DNA of 64,000 bases from assembly GCA_011525695.1 (NCBI GenBank), contig WYBX01000154.1, positions 62,001 to 126,000 on the forward strand. The letters run 5' to 3'. Positions 10,004 to 18,090 of the stretch are shown in pieces. The first letter of the stretch is position 1; every line of letters starts with the position of its first letter. The translations under genes were made by a program, and so were the position numbers. This DNA is from Verrucomicrobiia bacterium. Its GTDB lineage: Bacteria > Verrucomicrobiota > Verrucomicrobiia > Opitutales > Opitutaceae. The notes under the pieces were generated by a model. That model was given only the letters and a program-made list of their open reading frames with translations. It had not been told where the DNA came from and did no database searches.

Positions 10004-10124
10004 ACGGGCGCTTTTCCGCGTGAAGGCCAGCGGTTTCAGGTGGAATTTTTCCCGCGCTGGCGCGGAAAGAAGATTGGTGTTTACTTGGGAGCGGCGATTT
10101 CCCAATACCTGCCGTTCCACTTTT

Positions 10125-10200
10125 GGGCCTGTAGCTCAGTTGATAGAGCGCTTCGTTCGCAACGAAGAGGTCGTCGGTTTGATCCCGATCAGGTCCACCA
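10125..10200 (+). tRNA. tRNA-Ala, anticodon CGC, with A19-U56 in place of G19-C56
   Basis: 76 nt with an encoded CCA. The acceptor stem GGGCCTG/CAGGTCC carries the alanine G3-U70 pair. The anticodon stem CTTCG/CGAAG encloses TTCGCAA, anticodon CGC. The D-loop reads AGTTGATA, so position 19 is A rather than G; the T-loop reads TTTGATC, so position 56 is T rather than C. The two changes restore a Watson-Crick pair (A19-U56) at the elbow contact. All stems are intact. No clear terminator follows. Confidence 0.9.
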
Positions 10201-10314
10201 TCCCTTTTGGGCCCAGCCGGTTGGCTGCGCCTCTGGTCTTGAGCCAAGCGCGGATTTTTCAGAGGCAATGCAGGTGGTCGGATTGCCTGCTTGTCCCTCA
10301 TCACTTCCCTGCAC

Positions 10315-11934
10315 ATGTCCTCGAAGAAAATCCTCCTCGTCGCGAACGGTGATCTCCGCCAGTCGGCCAATGAAATGTGCTGGCCGGCCCAGCAGGCCAT
10401 GGAGCAGGCGCTGGCGGCGGCGGTTGCCCGGCTCGGATACACCGTGATCCGGGCCCATCCGTACAAGCCGCGGTTGAAGCATGGGTTCATCAGTTCGCAG
10501 CAGGAGGGGATGGCGGTCTTTGCCGGGCTCGATTGCCGGCTGCCGCTGATCGTGGCGGAGGCGGTGTGGCAGTACTCGCATCACCTGCTGGCCGGGCTGA
10601 TTTCCCATGAGGGCCCGATTCTCACTGTGGCCAACTGGAGCGGGACGTGGCCGGGCCTGGTCGGGATGCTCAACCTGAATGGGTCGCTGACGAAGGCCGG
10701 GGTGAAATACTCCACCCTCTGGAGCGAGGACTTCACCGACGCGCACTTCACCGATCGGCTGGCAGGCTGGCTGAAGACCGGCGTGGCACGCCATCGGATC
10801 AATCACGTGCGTCCGCTGGGCCGGGCCCGCGTGCCGGCGAAGGCGGCGACGGTGGCCGGACGGATCGCGACCGAGCTACGCACGCGCAAGGCGATCATGG
10901 GGGTCTTCGACGAGGGTTGCATGGGAATGTTCAACGCCATCATTCCCGACGAGCTGCTCTTCCGCACCGGGGTCTACAAGGAGCGGTTGTCGCAATCGGC
11001 GCTTTATCATGCCGCCACGCAGGTGCCGGAGCCCGAGGCGCGGGCGGTGTATGACTGGCTGAGGCATCGCGGGATGACCTTCCATCTCGGCACCGACGAG
11101 GCCACGGAACTGACCGAGGCGCAGGTGCTCGGCCAGTGCCGGATGTACGTGGCGGCGCTGCGACTGGCCGACGAATTCGGCTGCGAGGCGATCGGCATCC
11201 AGTACCAACAGGGGCTGAAGGATCTGATGCCGGCGAGCGATCTCGTCGAGGGCCTCCTGAACAACAGTGAGCGGCCGCCGGTGCGGAATGCCGCCGGGCG
11301 GCTGATTCGTCCCGGGCAGCCATTGACGCATTTCAACGAGGTGGACGAGTGTGCCGGGCTGGACGGCATCCTCACGCAACGGGTGCACGCCGCGCTCGGC
11401 CAGCCCGTCGAGAACACGCTGCACGACCTCCGTTGGGGCGACTGGGACCGGAGCGGCACCACCGACGAATATGTCTGGGTGTTCCTGATTTCCGGCGGGG
11501 CGCCGCCGGCGCATCACGAGGGCGGATACAAGGGGACCGACTCGATGCGGCAGCCGCCGATGTATTTCCGGCTCGGCGGCGGCACCTGCCGCGGGGTCGC
11601 GCGGCCCGGCGAGCTGATCTGGAGCCGGGTTTTCGTGGAACGCGGCCGCCTGAGGATGGATTTGGGCCGGGGCCGGGCGATCCGGCTGCCGCAGTCCGAG
11701 ACCGAGCGGCGGTGGAAGGAAACCACGATGCAATGGCCGATCATGCACGCGGTGACCTATGGCGTCACGCGCGACCAGATGATGGCCCGGCACAAGGCGA
11801 ATCATATCCAGGTTGCCTATGCCCGCTCGCCACGCGAAGCGGACCTTGCGATGTACGCCAAGGCGGCGCTGGCGGCGGAACTCGGGCTCGAGGTCAGCCT
11901 CTGCGGCACGAAGGCCGACGGAACGGCATTCTGA
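10315..11934 (+). CDS. L-fucose/L-arabinose isomerase-like protein
   Basis: 539 residues from the ATG at 10315 (MSSKKILLVANGD). Overall plan and length resemble the fucose/arabinose isomerase fold. An N-terminal Rossmann-like part (to ~170) includes VANWSGTWPGLVGMLNLNG. A central part has KAIMGVFDEGCMGMFNAIIPDELL, and a later part has FGCEAIGIQYQQGLKDLMPASD, HFNEVDECAGLDG and GTCRGVARPGELIW. The conserved glutamate, aspartate and histidine positions suit a Mn-dependent ketol isomerase, but the substrate cannot be read. No sugar kinase or transporter is adjacent; it lies 114 bases after tRNA-Ala(CGC). Confidence 0.55.
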   Translation: MSSKKILLVANGDLRQSANEMCWPAQQAMEQALAAAVARLGYTVIRAHPYKPRLKHGFISSQQEGMAVFAGLDCRLPLIVAEAVWQYSHHLLAGLISHEGPILTVANWSGTWPGLVGMLNLNGSLTKAGVKYSTLWSEDFTDAHFTDRLAGWLKTGVARHRINHVRPLGRARVPAKAATVAGRIATELRTRKAIMGVFDEGCMGMFNAIIPDELLFRTGVYKERLSQSALYHAATQVPEPEARAVYDWLRHRGMTFHLGTDEATELTEAQVLGQCRMYVAALRLADEFGCEAIGIQYQQGLKDLMPASDLVEGLLNNSERPPVRNAAGRLIRPGQPLTHFNEVDECAGLDGILTQRVHAALGQPVENTLHDLRWGDWDRSGTTDEYVWVFLISGGAPPAHHEGGYKGTDSMRQPPMYFRLGGGTCRGVARPGELIWSRVFVERGRLRMDLGRGRAIRLPQSETERRWKETTMQWPIMHAVTYGVTRDQMMARHKANHIQVAYARSPREADLAMYAKAALAAELGLEVSLCGTKADGTAF

Positions 11935-12196
11935 TTCGTACGTTTCGGCTGGACCTGAGGAGTGTCGCTCGGGCGCTGCGTCATGCCCGATCGGCTGCCA
12001 TCCCGAATGGCCAAGCCGGTGGCCTGGGGAATCGCCGTCGCGATTTAGAAAATTCCAACCATCTCCATGCCGGGGCTTTCCGGTGCAAGGCCGCCGCAGC
12101 TGAAATAGACGCAAACACCTCTGGTGCGTTGGCCTCCGATTTGCTAGGGTGGGTCGCAATTATCGGGAGTCAGCAACCATCGACCCCGCAATCATC

Positions 12197-12625
12197 ATGG
12201 CATCCATCAAGAAACCCACAAAGTCCACCAAGTCGCCGGGCACGGCCTCAAAGTCCACGCGGACGTCGGCCAGGACGACCGCGGCGACCGCCGCCCCCAC
12301 GCCCGCAGTGCAAATTGCCGCCATCGCGGCCGCAACCGCCACCGCACCCAAGCCAGCGGCACCGAAAGCCGTTCAGACCCGGATTTCAGCCCTCTACGAC
12401 GTCGGGTTTGGCAACTCGCTCTATATCCGCGGTGAGGGGCCGGGCCTCAGCTGGGACAAGGGCCTGCTGATGACCTGTGTCGGGACGGCCAAGTGGCAGA
12501 TCACGCTCGGAGAGGCGGCGCGGCCTTTCACCTTCAAGTTCCTGGTGAATGATGTCACCTGGAGCACGGGGCCGGACTTTGTCGCGGATTCGGGCAGCAC
12601 GGTCACCGTCACTCCGGAATTCTGA
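12197..12625 (+). CDS. Carbohydrate-binding-module-like protein with Lys/Thr/Ala/Pro-rich N-terminus
   Basis: 142 residues from the ATG at 12197. Residues 1-65 are lysine-, threonine-, serine-, alanine- and proline-rich (repeats such as KKPTKSTKS), like a disordered or histone-H1-like tail, and no signal peptide is evident. Residues ~68-142 look like a starch-binding (CBM20/CBM48-like) beta-sandwich: LYIRGEGPGLSWDKG, WQITLG, FTFKFLVNDVTWSTGPDF, VTVTPEF. These include the tryptophans that contact glucan in such modules. It could bind glycogen in the cytoplasm, which would fit the glgC gene elsewhere in the window, but that is inference. Confidence 0.55.
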   Translation: MASIKKPTKSTKSPGTASKSTRTSARTTAATAAPTPAVQIAAIAAATATAPKPAAPKAVQTRISALYDVGFGNSLYIRGEGPGLSWDKGLLMTCVGTAKWQITLGEAARPFTFKFLVNDVTWSTGPDFVADSGSTVTVTPEF

Positions 12626-12694
12626 ACCGGCGGCGGCCTAGCGCGAATCCGGTACTGATTCCAGGATAGGAGCCACCTTCATGGAGGATCTTCA

Positions 12695-12722
12695 CGGCCG
12701 GGGCGGAGCCCGGCCCTCCATG
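12695..12722. repeat. 28-bp intergenic element, copy 1
   Basis: The 28 bases at 12695-12722 are identical to 49102-49129. The core pairs GGCCGGGC-like and GCCCGGCC halves around CGGAG, so it can fold into a hairpin, and CATGGAG just upstream mirrors CTCCATG at its end. It sits in the convergent gap 12626-12857. A second, looser motif beginning CATGGAGGGGCGACC follows at 12761. Confidence 0.7.
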
Positions 12723-12857
12723 AATCGCATGCTCATTTCGCAGTCTGTCTGAATGACGTTCATGGAGGGGCGACCTTCCGCGTCGTCCGCGAGGGCTGGA
12801 CCAACTCGGTCGTGACGGTTTCCATTGTCGTAGTCTGCCGGGATCTTGCACGCATGC

Positions 12858-13619
12858 CTACGAGGGCCCCGACCGGTCGCTTACGGTACTCCCTGGATCG
12901 GGATTGAGCGCCAGCAGGCGGGATCGGAGCAGTTCCACTGCCGCATCCCGATCGGCGAGTTGATCCGCGGGGATCAGCTCGCAGCGCATCCGTACGCGGG
13001 AGAAGGGTCGGGGGAGGTAAAACCGGTCCCAACTCCTGAGCCGCCATGCAGACATGAACTCTCCGCCAACGATGAGCAGCGGGGCCCCGGTCCGCCGGGG
13101 TACGATCACGGAGCCGGGCTTCACGTCGTAGCAGGGTCCGCGCGGTCCGTCGGGCGTGATCCCGATGTCGTTGCCGGAGCGAAGGACCTCGACGAGGGCC
13201 GACGCGGCTTCGCGTCCCAACCGGCTGCTGGATCCGCGCACCGTCCGGAGGCCGGCGAGCGCAAAGAACGCCGTCAACCAGGCTCCGTCCTGGCTGGCGC
13301 TCACGAGCGCGTAAGCGGGCCGGCCCTGGCGAAACCGACGCACGATCTCCGCCGCCAGGAACAGCCGGTTGTGCCACAGGATGATCGCCACGGGCTCGTC
13401 CTTCTTGGTGTAGCACCGCAAATCCTCGGGCGCGGTTTCGAAGCGCAACGACATGCCCCAGAGCCGAACCACCAGCCCAAACGGCCAGAGCAACACCCGG
13501 CGCCAGCCGGTGACAGCCCTGACCGCGCGGTCGGGAGGGGAGGGTTGGGAGCTGACAGGCGCAGGATTCAGAGTGGCGGTTGTCGCTGAAACCGCCCCGC
13601 CCGCCAAGCGAAGAGTCAA
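12858..13619 (-). CDS. Lysophospholipid acyltransferase family protein (DUF374)
   Basis: About 253 residues if translation begins at the TTG at 13619 (another TTG is at 13607); the frame runs open to 13742, but that part overlaps the divergent gene and looks unstructured. Recognisable blocks are AIILWHNRLFLAAEIVRR (an HN..L block in place of HX4D), ALVSASQDGAWL, RTVRGSSSRLG and GITPDGPRGPCYDVKPG. These are typical of the DUF374 branch of LPLAT acyltransferases, which may add acyl chains to lipid A or related lipids at the inner membrane. It is convergent with the CBM-like gene. The start is uncertain. Confidence 0.8.
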   Translation of the reverse strand: MTLRLAGGAVSATTATLNPAPVSSQPSPPDRAVRAVTGWRRVLLWPFGLVVRLWGMSLRFETAPEDLRCYTKKDEPVAIILWHNRLFLAAEIVRRFRQGRPAYALVSASQDGAWLTAFFALAGLRTVRGSSSRLGREAASALVEVLRSGNDIGITPDGPRGPCYDVKPGSVIVPRRTGAPLLIVGGEFMSAWRLRSWDRFYLPRPFSRVRMRCELIPADQLADRDAAVELLRSRLLALNPDPGSTVSDRSGPS

Positions 13620-13666
13620 GCGGCTTGCGCCGGCTGGATTCCTGCGCCTTCCTCGCGCACGCCGGC

Positions 13667-14215
13667 ATGCCTGACGATTTTCCGACCTGTCCCCATCTGC
13701 CTGCGCCCCGCATCGGGCTCGACTGGCGGGCCCTGCATGCATTTCGCGATGCTCCGCGCGGGGCGGATTTTTACCTGGCCTGCCTCGAGTACGGGCATGC
13801 GCTGTGGCGCCGGGGGTTCGCGGCGCGCTCGCTGCTGTGCCTCGACCGGGCGATGGGGGCGGAGTTGCGGGGAGACGAGCCGATCCTCAGAATCCATCCT
13901 CTGCCATACGCCGCCATGGGCTGGGTGATCGCCAACACGCCCCCGGGGGTGTTCCTGGGCAACCCACGCGTGCACTTCCAGCATTATGCGGATCGGATGA
14001 ACGAGCCGCGACGGGAACAGCGCCGCTGGCGCGCCTGGGCATGCTGGGCAATCGCCCGCGCGGTTCGCCCGGGGTTGCCGGCGGACCCGAAGCACCGGGT
14101 GCTCGAGCCGGCCGTGGACGAAATCGCCGCCGCACTCGATCAGCACGGGCATTTCGGGGAATCAGCGCTGTGGCAGGAGGCACTGGCGGAAGCGCGGGCG
14201 GCCGCCGGGCCTTGA
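13667..14215 (+). CDS. Conserved-looking hypothetical protein, 182 residues
   Basis: The ATG at 13667 (MPDDFPTCPHLPAP) is the likely start; an in-frame start at 13580 would overlap the divergent acyltransferase. No known domain is recognised. It is soluble, helical-looking and rich in alanine, arginine and tryptophan, with blocks such as DFYLACLEYGHALWRRG, LCLDRAMGAEL and PYAAMGWVIANTPPGVFLGNPRVHFQHYADRM. These look like conserved active or binding segments rather than filler. It is followed after 51 bases by the DoxX gene. Confidence 0.6.
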   Translation: MPDDFPTCPHLPAPRIGLDWRALHAFRDAPRGADFYLACLEYGHALWRRGFAARSLLCLDRAMGAELRGDEPILRIHPLPYAAMGWVIANTPPGVFLGNPRVHFQHYADRMNEPRREQRRWRAWACWAIARAVRPGLPADPKHRVLEPAVDEIAAALDQHGHFGESALWQEALAEARAAAGP

Positions 14216-14266
14216 CCAGTTGGGTCAGGGGCAATGCATTGTTCGCAACCTCAACCCCGCCCTGCC

Positions 14267-14734
14267 ATGGCCAAATTCGACCGACTGACCAGGACCGCGG
14301 CTCCCGCCGCCACGATTTTCATCCGGCTTATGGTTGGAGCGGTGTTTCTTTCCGAAGGTATCCAGAAATTCCTCAACCCGGGCGGAGTCGGTGCCGGGCG
14401 TTTCGCCAAGATCGGGCTGCCGGTCCCGGAATTCTTTGGCCCCTTTGTCGGCGGATTCGAAATCCTGTGCGGGGCGCTGGTGCTGCTGGGAGCCTGGACC
14501 CGGCTCGCCGTGCTGCCGTTGCTCACCATCATGGCGGTGGCGGTCGTCACCACCAAGGTTCCGATTCTGCTCGCCGACGGATTCTGGGCCATGGCCCACG
14601 CGGCCCGGACGGACTATGCCATGATCATGGGTTGCCTGTTCCTGTTGATGTCCGGCGCGGGGCCCTGGTCGGTCGATCGAAGGACGTCACCACCGTCGGA
14701 ATCGGTTGGCCGGGGCGTCTCCCGAGCGTCGTGA
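14267..14734 (+). CDS. DoxX-family membrane protein
   Basis: 155 residues from the ATG at 14267. It shows four hydrophobic segments and the DoxX hallmark IRLMVGAVFLSEGIQKFLNP near the N-terminus, followed by GRFAKIGLPVPEFFGPFVGGFEILCGALVLLG. DoxX proteins are inner-membrane proteins linked variously to quinone-dependent oxidation and redox stress; no specific reaction can be assigned. The last ~20 residues are polar. It is co-oriented with chrA, 23 bases downstream. Confidence 0.85.
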   Translation: MAKFDRLTRTAAPAATIFIRLMVGAVFLSEGIQKFLNPGGVGAGRFAKIGLPVPEFFGPFVGGFEILCGALVLLGAWTRLAVLPLLTIMAVAVVTTKVPILLADGFWAMAHAARTDYAMIMGCLFLLMSGAGPWSVDRRTSPPSESVGRGVSRAS

Positions 14735-14757
14735 ATGGCCCGGGTTGAGCGTCTCCC

Positions 14758-15945
14758 ATGCCTTCCGCGCTGCGCGAGGTTGGAGCATCGTTCCTGAAGC
14801 TCGGCTGCATTTCGTTTGGCGGTCCGGTGGCGCATCTCGGATATCTGCGGGATGAATACGTCAGCCGGCGGCGCTGGCTCGACGAGCGGACGTATGCGGA
14901 GCTGGTGGCCCTGTCGCAGTTCCTGCCGGGACCGGCGAGCAGCCAGCTGGTGTTTGCGCTCGGGATGCGGCGCGCAGGCCTGGCCGGCGCGATGCTCGCC
15001 TCGCTGTGCTTCACGCTGCCTTCCGCGATCCTGATGATTCTCTTCGCGTACGGAGTGGCCCGTTTTGGCGATTTGCGCGATGCCGGTTGGGTTCACGGGC
15101 TGAAACTGGCGGCCGTCGCGGTGGTGGCACACGCCGTGTGGGGGATGGGACGCAACCTCTGCCCGGATCGGCCCCGGCTCACGCTGGCCATCGCGGCGGC
15201 GGTCGGCGTCCTACTCGTACCCGGTCCGGAGGGGCAGATCGGGGTGATCCTCGTGGGCGCGCTGGGCGGCTGGTGGCTTTACCGCGGCGACGCACCCGCG
15301 CCCGCCGCAGCGCCGGCACCGATGGGGCTGGCCCGCCAGCACGGCTGGGCGGCGGGAACCCTGATTGCGTTCGGACTCCTGCTCTGCCTGCTGCCCGTCG
15401 CGGCGGTCACCACGGGGAACAAGGCGGTGGCCGTTTTCGACAGCTTTTACCGGGCGGGTTCGCTGGTGTTTGGCGGCGGCCACGTCGTGCTGCCGTTGCT
15501 GCGGGCGGAAGTCGTGCCGCCGGGCTGGATCGATGACGATGCATTCCTCGCCGGCTATGGTGCCGCCCAGGCGCTCCCCGGCCCGTTGTTCACGTTCGCC
15601 GGCTATCTCGGTGTGATGATCGATGGAGGCGCTGACGCGTGGCTCGGAGGAATCCGTGCCCTCCTGGCGATCCTGCTGCCGGCCTGGATGCTGATTGGTG
15701 GCGCGCTGCCCTACTGGGAATTGCTGCGCAGCCGATCCTGGACCGAGGCCGCGCTCCGAGGGGCGAATGCGGCGGTGGTCGGCGTGCTGCTGGCCGCGCT
15801 GTACCGGCCGGTTTGGACGGGCGGCGTTACGTCGGCGCGCGACGTCGCCGCGGTGCTGGGGGCGTTCGTCCTGCTGGCAATGTGGCGGGTCCCACCCTGG
15901 GTGGTCGTGGTCCTGGCCGCCGCCGCGGGACAGTGGGTGCTGTAG
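14758..15945 (+). CDS. chrA: Chromate transporter ChrA (two-domain)
   Basis: 395 residues with two CHR halves. The first has LGCISFGGPVAHLGYLRDEY and ALSQFLPGPASSQL; the second has FGGGHVVLPLLRAEVV and YGAAQALPGPLFTFAGYLG. The paired G-G-[PH]-[VH] and PGP motifs are diagnostic of the CHR family. About ten membrane helices are present. ChrA proteins export chromate using the proton motive force; some homologues only transport related anions. It ends 23 bases from the convergent glycosyltransferase gene. Confidence 0.92.
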   Translation: MPSALREVGASFLKLGCISFGGPVAHLGYLRDEYVSRRRWLDERTYAELVALSQFLPGPASSQLVFALGMRRAGLAGAMLASLCFTLPSAILMILFAYGVARFGDLRDAGWVHGLKLAAVAVVAHAVWGMGRNLCPDRPRLTLAIAAAVGVLLVPGPEGQIGVILVGALGGWWLYRGDAPAPAAAPAPMGLARQHGWAAGTLIAFGLLLCLLPVAAVTTGNKAVAVFDSFYRAGSLVFGGGHVVLPLLRAEVVPPGWIDDDAFLAGYGAAQALPGPLFTFAGYLGVMIDGGADAWLGGIRALLAILLPAWMLIGGALPYWELLRSRSWTEAALRGANAAVVGVLLAALYRPVWTGGVTSARDVAAVLGAFVLLAMWRVPPWVVVVLAAAAGQWVL

Positions 15946-15968
15946 GCCGCGGCGCGGAACGCGGTCGC

Positions 15969-17258
15969 CTACATGGCGTCTCCGTAAAGATTGGACAGCC
16001 GGGCGCCAAGTTTTCGGCGGGCCACGGCGTAGGAAAAGTGTTTCAGCCCCAGTGCATAGTTCACCCCCGCCCATTCCTCGCGCAGGGCCGGGCTCGCCAG
16101 CACCCGCTTGGTCATCTCCACCACCTGGTTGGTCACGAGCTGGGTCATTTCGATCGTCTTGAAGCCGAGCGGATCGATGTCCCGCGCGTAGACGGTGTAA
16201 GTATTCACGAGCACCGGCTTCCGGAAATAAATCGCCTCGAGGAACGCGTTCCCGAAACCCTCGTAGTAGCTCGGGTACGTCACGAGGTCGGCATGGGGAT
16301 AGACATCGGCGAGCGTGTAGATCTTCCGCCCGGCGGTCGTGAGCCCGCGTTGTTCGCCGACCCGGTCAGCGATGAAGACCACCGGAATCCTGGCATCCTC
16401 GATTCGCTCCCGCAGCATGTGCATGTAGCCGCTGCCCTCGTCACCGGCGGGATGCGAGAGCACGAGCTTGGCGCGGGGATCGCCGAGCCGCCGGACGAGT
16501 TCGATGGCGTGCTCAATGCCCTTGCGGGCCACAATCCGCGTCGGCTGCAGCACAAAGATGTCATCATCGCTGAGGCCGATCTCGCGACGCAGGTCATGGT
16601 TGTAGTCGTCGATTCCGGGTGGGGGAGTCTCGAAATCCAGGATGTTCGGGATGATCTGCGAGGGAATGCCCAGCCGGCGGGCCAGTTCCTTCTGGGCCAT
16701 CGAGTTGATCACCACGTGCTCCATGCCGTACAAAAGCGGCGGGAACGCGGCCTGGAGATAGTCGTTGACCGCATTCAGGGTGAAGCGCTCGCGTTCCCAG
16801 GCGAAGTCGTGGTGATGCGCGATCACCGGGATCTGGGTCTCCGCAATCACCTCGGTCATCGCCACGCCGAGCGGCACGTGCATCGGAATCGCCAGGATGT
16901 TTTCCGGCACGAGCACCTCGATTTGGAATTTCTCGATGAAATAATAGATCTCGTCCTTCAATCGCTCCGTCAGCGCGTTGATCTGGTTGGTGACCGCGCG
17001 GGAGCGGAAAGTGACGCCGAACAGCCGATCCTGCACTTCCATCACCTCGGGATGATTGAAGTACGCCAGGGGCGCCGCATGGCTCCGTTCCGGCGGTGCG
17101 TCGATCAAGCCGGCCATCCAGAAACACGAGTGTCCCATGCCCTCGAGGATGTGCGCCCATTTGCGCGCCTCGAGCGTCACGCCATCGGTGCCCTGGAAAC
17201 GAGTCGAGATGAAGCCGATGCGTCGGGGCGCATCCGCGGGAAGTTGACGACGTTCCAT
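15969..17258 (-). CDS. GT4 glycosyltransferase, MggS-like (mannosylglucosylglycerate synthase candidate)
   Basis: 429 residues. The N-terminal GT-B domain starts RRIGFISTRFQGTDGVTLEARKWAHIL, a pattern I associate with glycosyltransferases near glucosylglycerate genes. The C-terminal domain has FVLQPTRIVARKGIEHAIELVRRL and the E-x7-E region YPSYYEGFGNAFLEAIYF for nucleotide-sugar binding. It is predicted to add a mannosyl or other hexosyl unit to a small glycoside in the cytoplasm. It is the third minus-strand gene of the locus, 100 bases after the HAD gene. The specific donor and acceptor are inferred from neighbours. Confidence 0.7.
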   Translation of the reverse strand: MERRQLPADAPRRIGFISTRFQGTDGVTLEARKWAHILEGMGHSCFWMAGLIDAPPERSHAAPLAYFNHPEVMEVQDRLFGVTFRSRAVTNQINALTERLKDEIYYFIEKFQIEVLVPENILAIPMHVPLGVAMTEVIAETQIPVIAHHHDFAWERERFTLNAVNDYLQAAFPPLLYGMEHVVINSMAQKELARRLGIPSQIIPNILDFETPPPGIDDYNHDLRREIGLSDDDIFVLQPTRIVARKGIEHAIELVRRLGDPRAKLVLSHPAGDEGSGYMHMLRERIEDARIPVVFIADRVGEQRGLTTAGRKIYTLADVYPHADLVTYPSYYEGFGNAFLEAIYFRKPVLVNTYTVYARDIDPLGFKTIEMTQLVTNQVVEMTKRVLASPALREEWAGVNYALGLKHFSYAVARRKLGARLSNLYGDAM

Positions 17259-17358
17259 TCGCTGGACGATGCAACGCAGTTGGGGATTGGCAATGCGGGA
17301 CGAGATTTTTGGCCGGGCCAGGTTCGCGGCGCCAACCCGATGCTGGCGGAGGGCGCGT

Positions 17359-18090
17359 TCAGACCCTGTCGCCGTCGAGATGCAGGGCCAGTTCAGCCCA
17401 GCCGCCGGCGGCGGTCCGATCGCGGTGGGGGCGCAGTGTCAGCTGCCAGGCCTGCCAGCCCTGGGTGAGGGCCGGCTCAATGTCGTTATCGAGCCGATCC
17501 CCAATCATCAAGGTCGCGGCGGCCGGGATCCCGCGGGCGTGGAGCCGGGCCGCCAGCAACCGGAAGACATGCGGATCGGGTTTGCTGAAGCCGTGCTCGA
17601 AGGACCAGAAGCACAGATCGGGCGCAAAGAGTTCACGGGTGAGTCGGGCGCTGCCCAGCGCCTGATCCAGTTCACGCAGCGTGTAGGGCTGAGCATTGGA
17701 CGCGATGCCGAGAACAATGCCGCGGTCCTGCAGCCGGCGCAGGACGTCGGCCGAACCCGGCATCAGCCTGACGGTGTGCCAGAGTTCGACTTGCCGGAGC
17801 ATGAAATCGGCCTGCCTTTCCGCCGGAAGCACCGCCAGCTCGGGCAGGATCTCGCGCACCACGTCGGGCCAGTAGATTTCGGGGCGTTCGATCCCCGTGG
17901 TCCGGGCGGCGGCATGCTCCCGCGCCACGATCCGATCGCAGCCGGCGCCGAATCCCGCGAGATCGATTCGCGGTTCGCCGCCGAAATGCTCGCGCCATAG
18001 CGTGCGCCAGCGTATGGCGGCATCGCCGGGCGGCGGGCCGACGTCCAGGATTGTCTTGTACACGTCGAAGATGGCGGCTCGCAGCTTCAT
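17359..18090 (-). CDS. HAD-superfamily hydrolase with DxY rather than DxD motif
   Basis: 243 residues from the ATG at 18090. The start shares an ATGA overlap with the stop of the upstream glycosyltransferase, so translation is probably coupled. Motif I is AIFDVYKTILD: the nucleophile aspartate is present, but the +2 aspartate used by phosphatases is Tyr, and the usual GT is KT. DxY is seen in haloacid-dehalogenase-type members. Motif II (IASNAQP), motif III lysine (HGFSKPDPHVF) and motif IV (MIGDRLDNDI) are intact. By position it would be expected to act as the phosphatase of glucosyl-phosphoglycerate (GpgP-like), yet the motif argues for caution. Confidence 0.8.
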   Translation of the reverse strand: MKLRAAIFDVYKTILDVGPPPGDAAIRWRTLWREHFGGEPRIDLAGFGAGCDRIVAREHAAARTTGIERPEIYWPDVVREILPELAVLPAERQADFMLRQVELWHTVRLMPGSADVLRRLQDRGIVLGIASNAQPYTLRELDQALGSARLTRELFAPDLCFWSFEHGFSKPDPHVFRLLAARLHARGIPAAATLMIGDRLDNDIEPALTQGWQAWQLTLRPHRDRTAAGGWAELALHLDGDRV

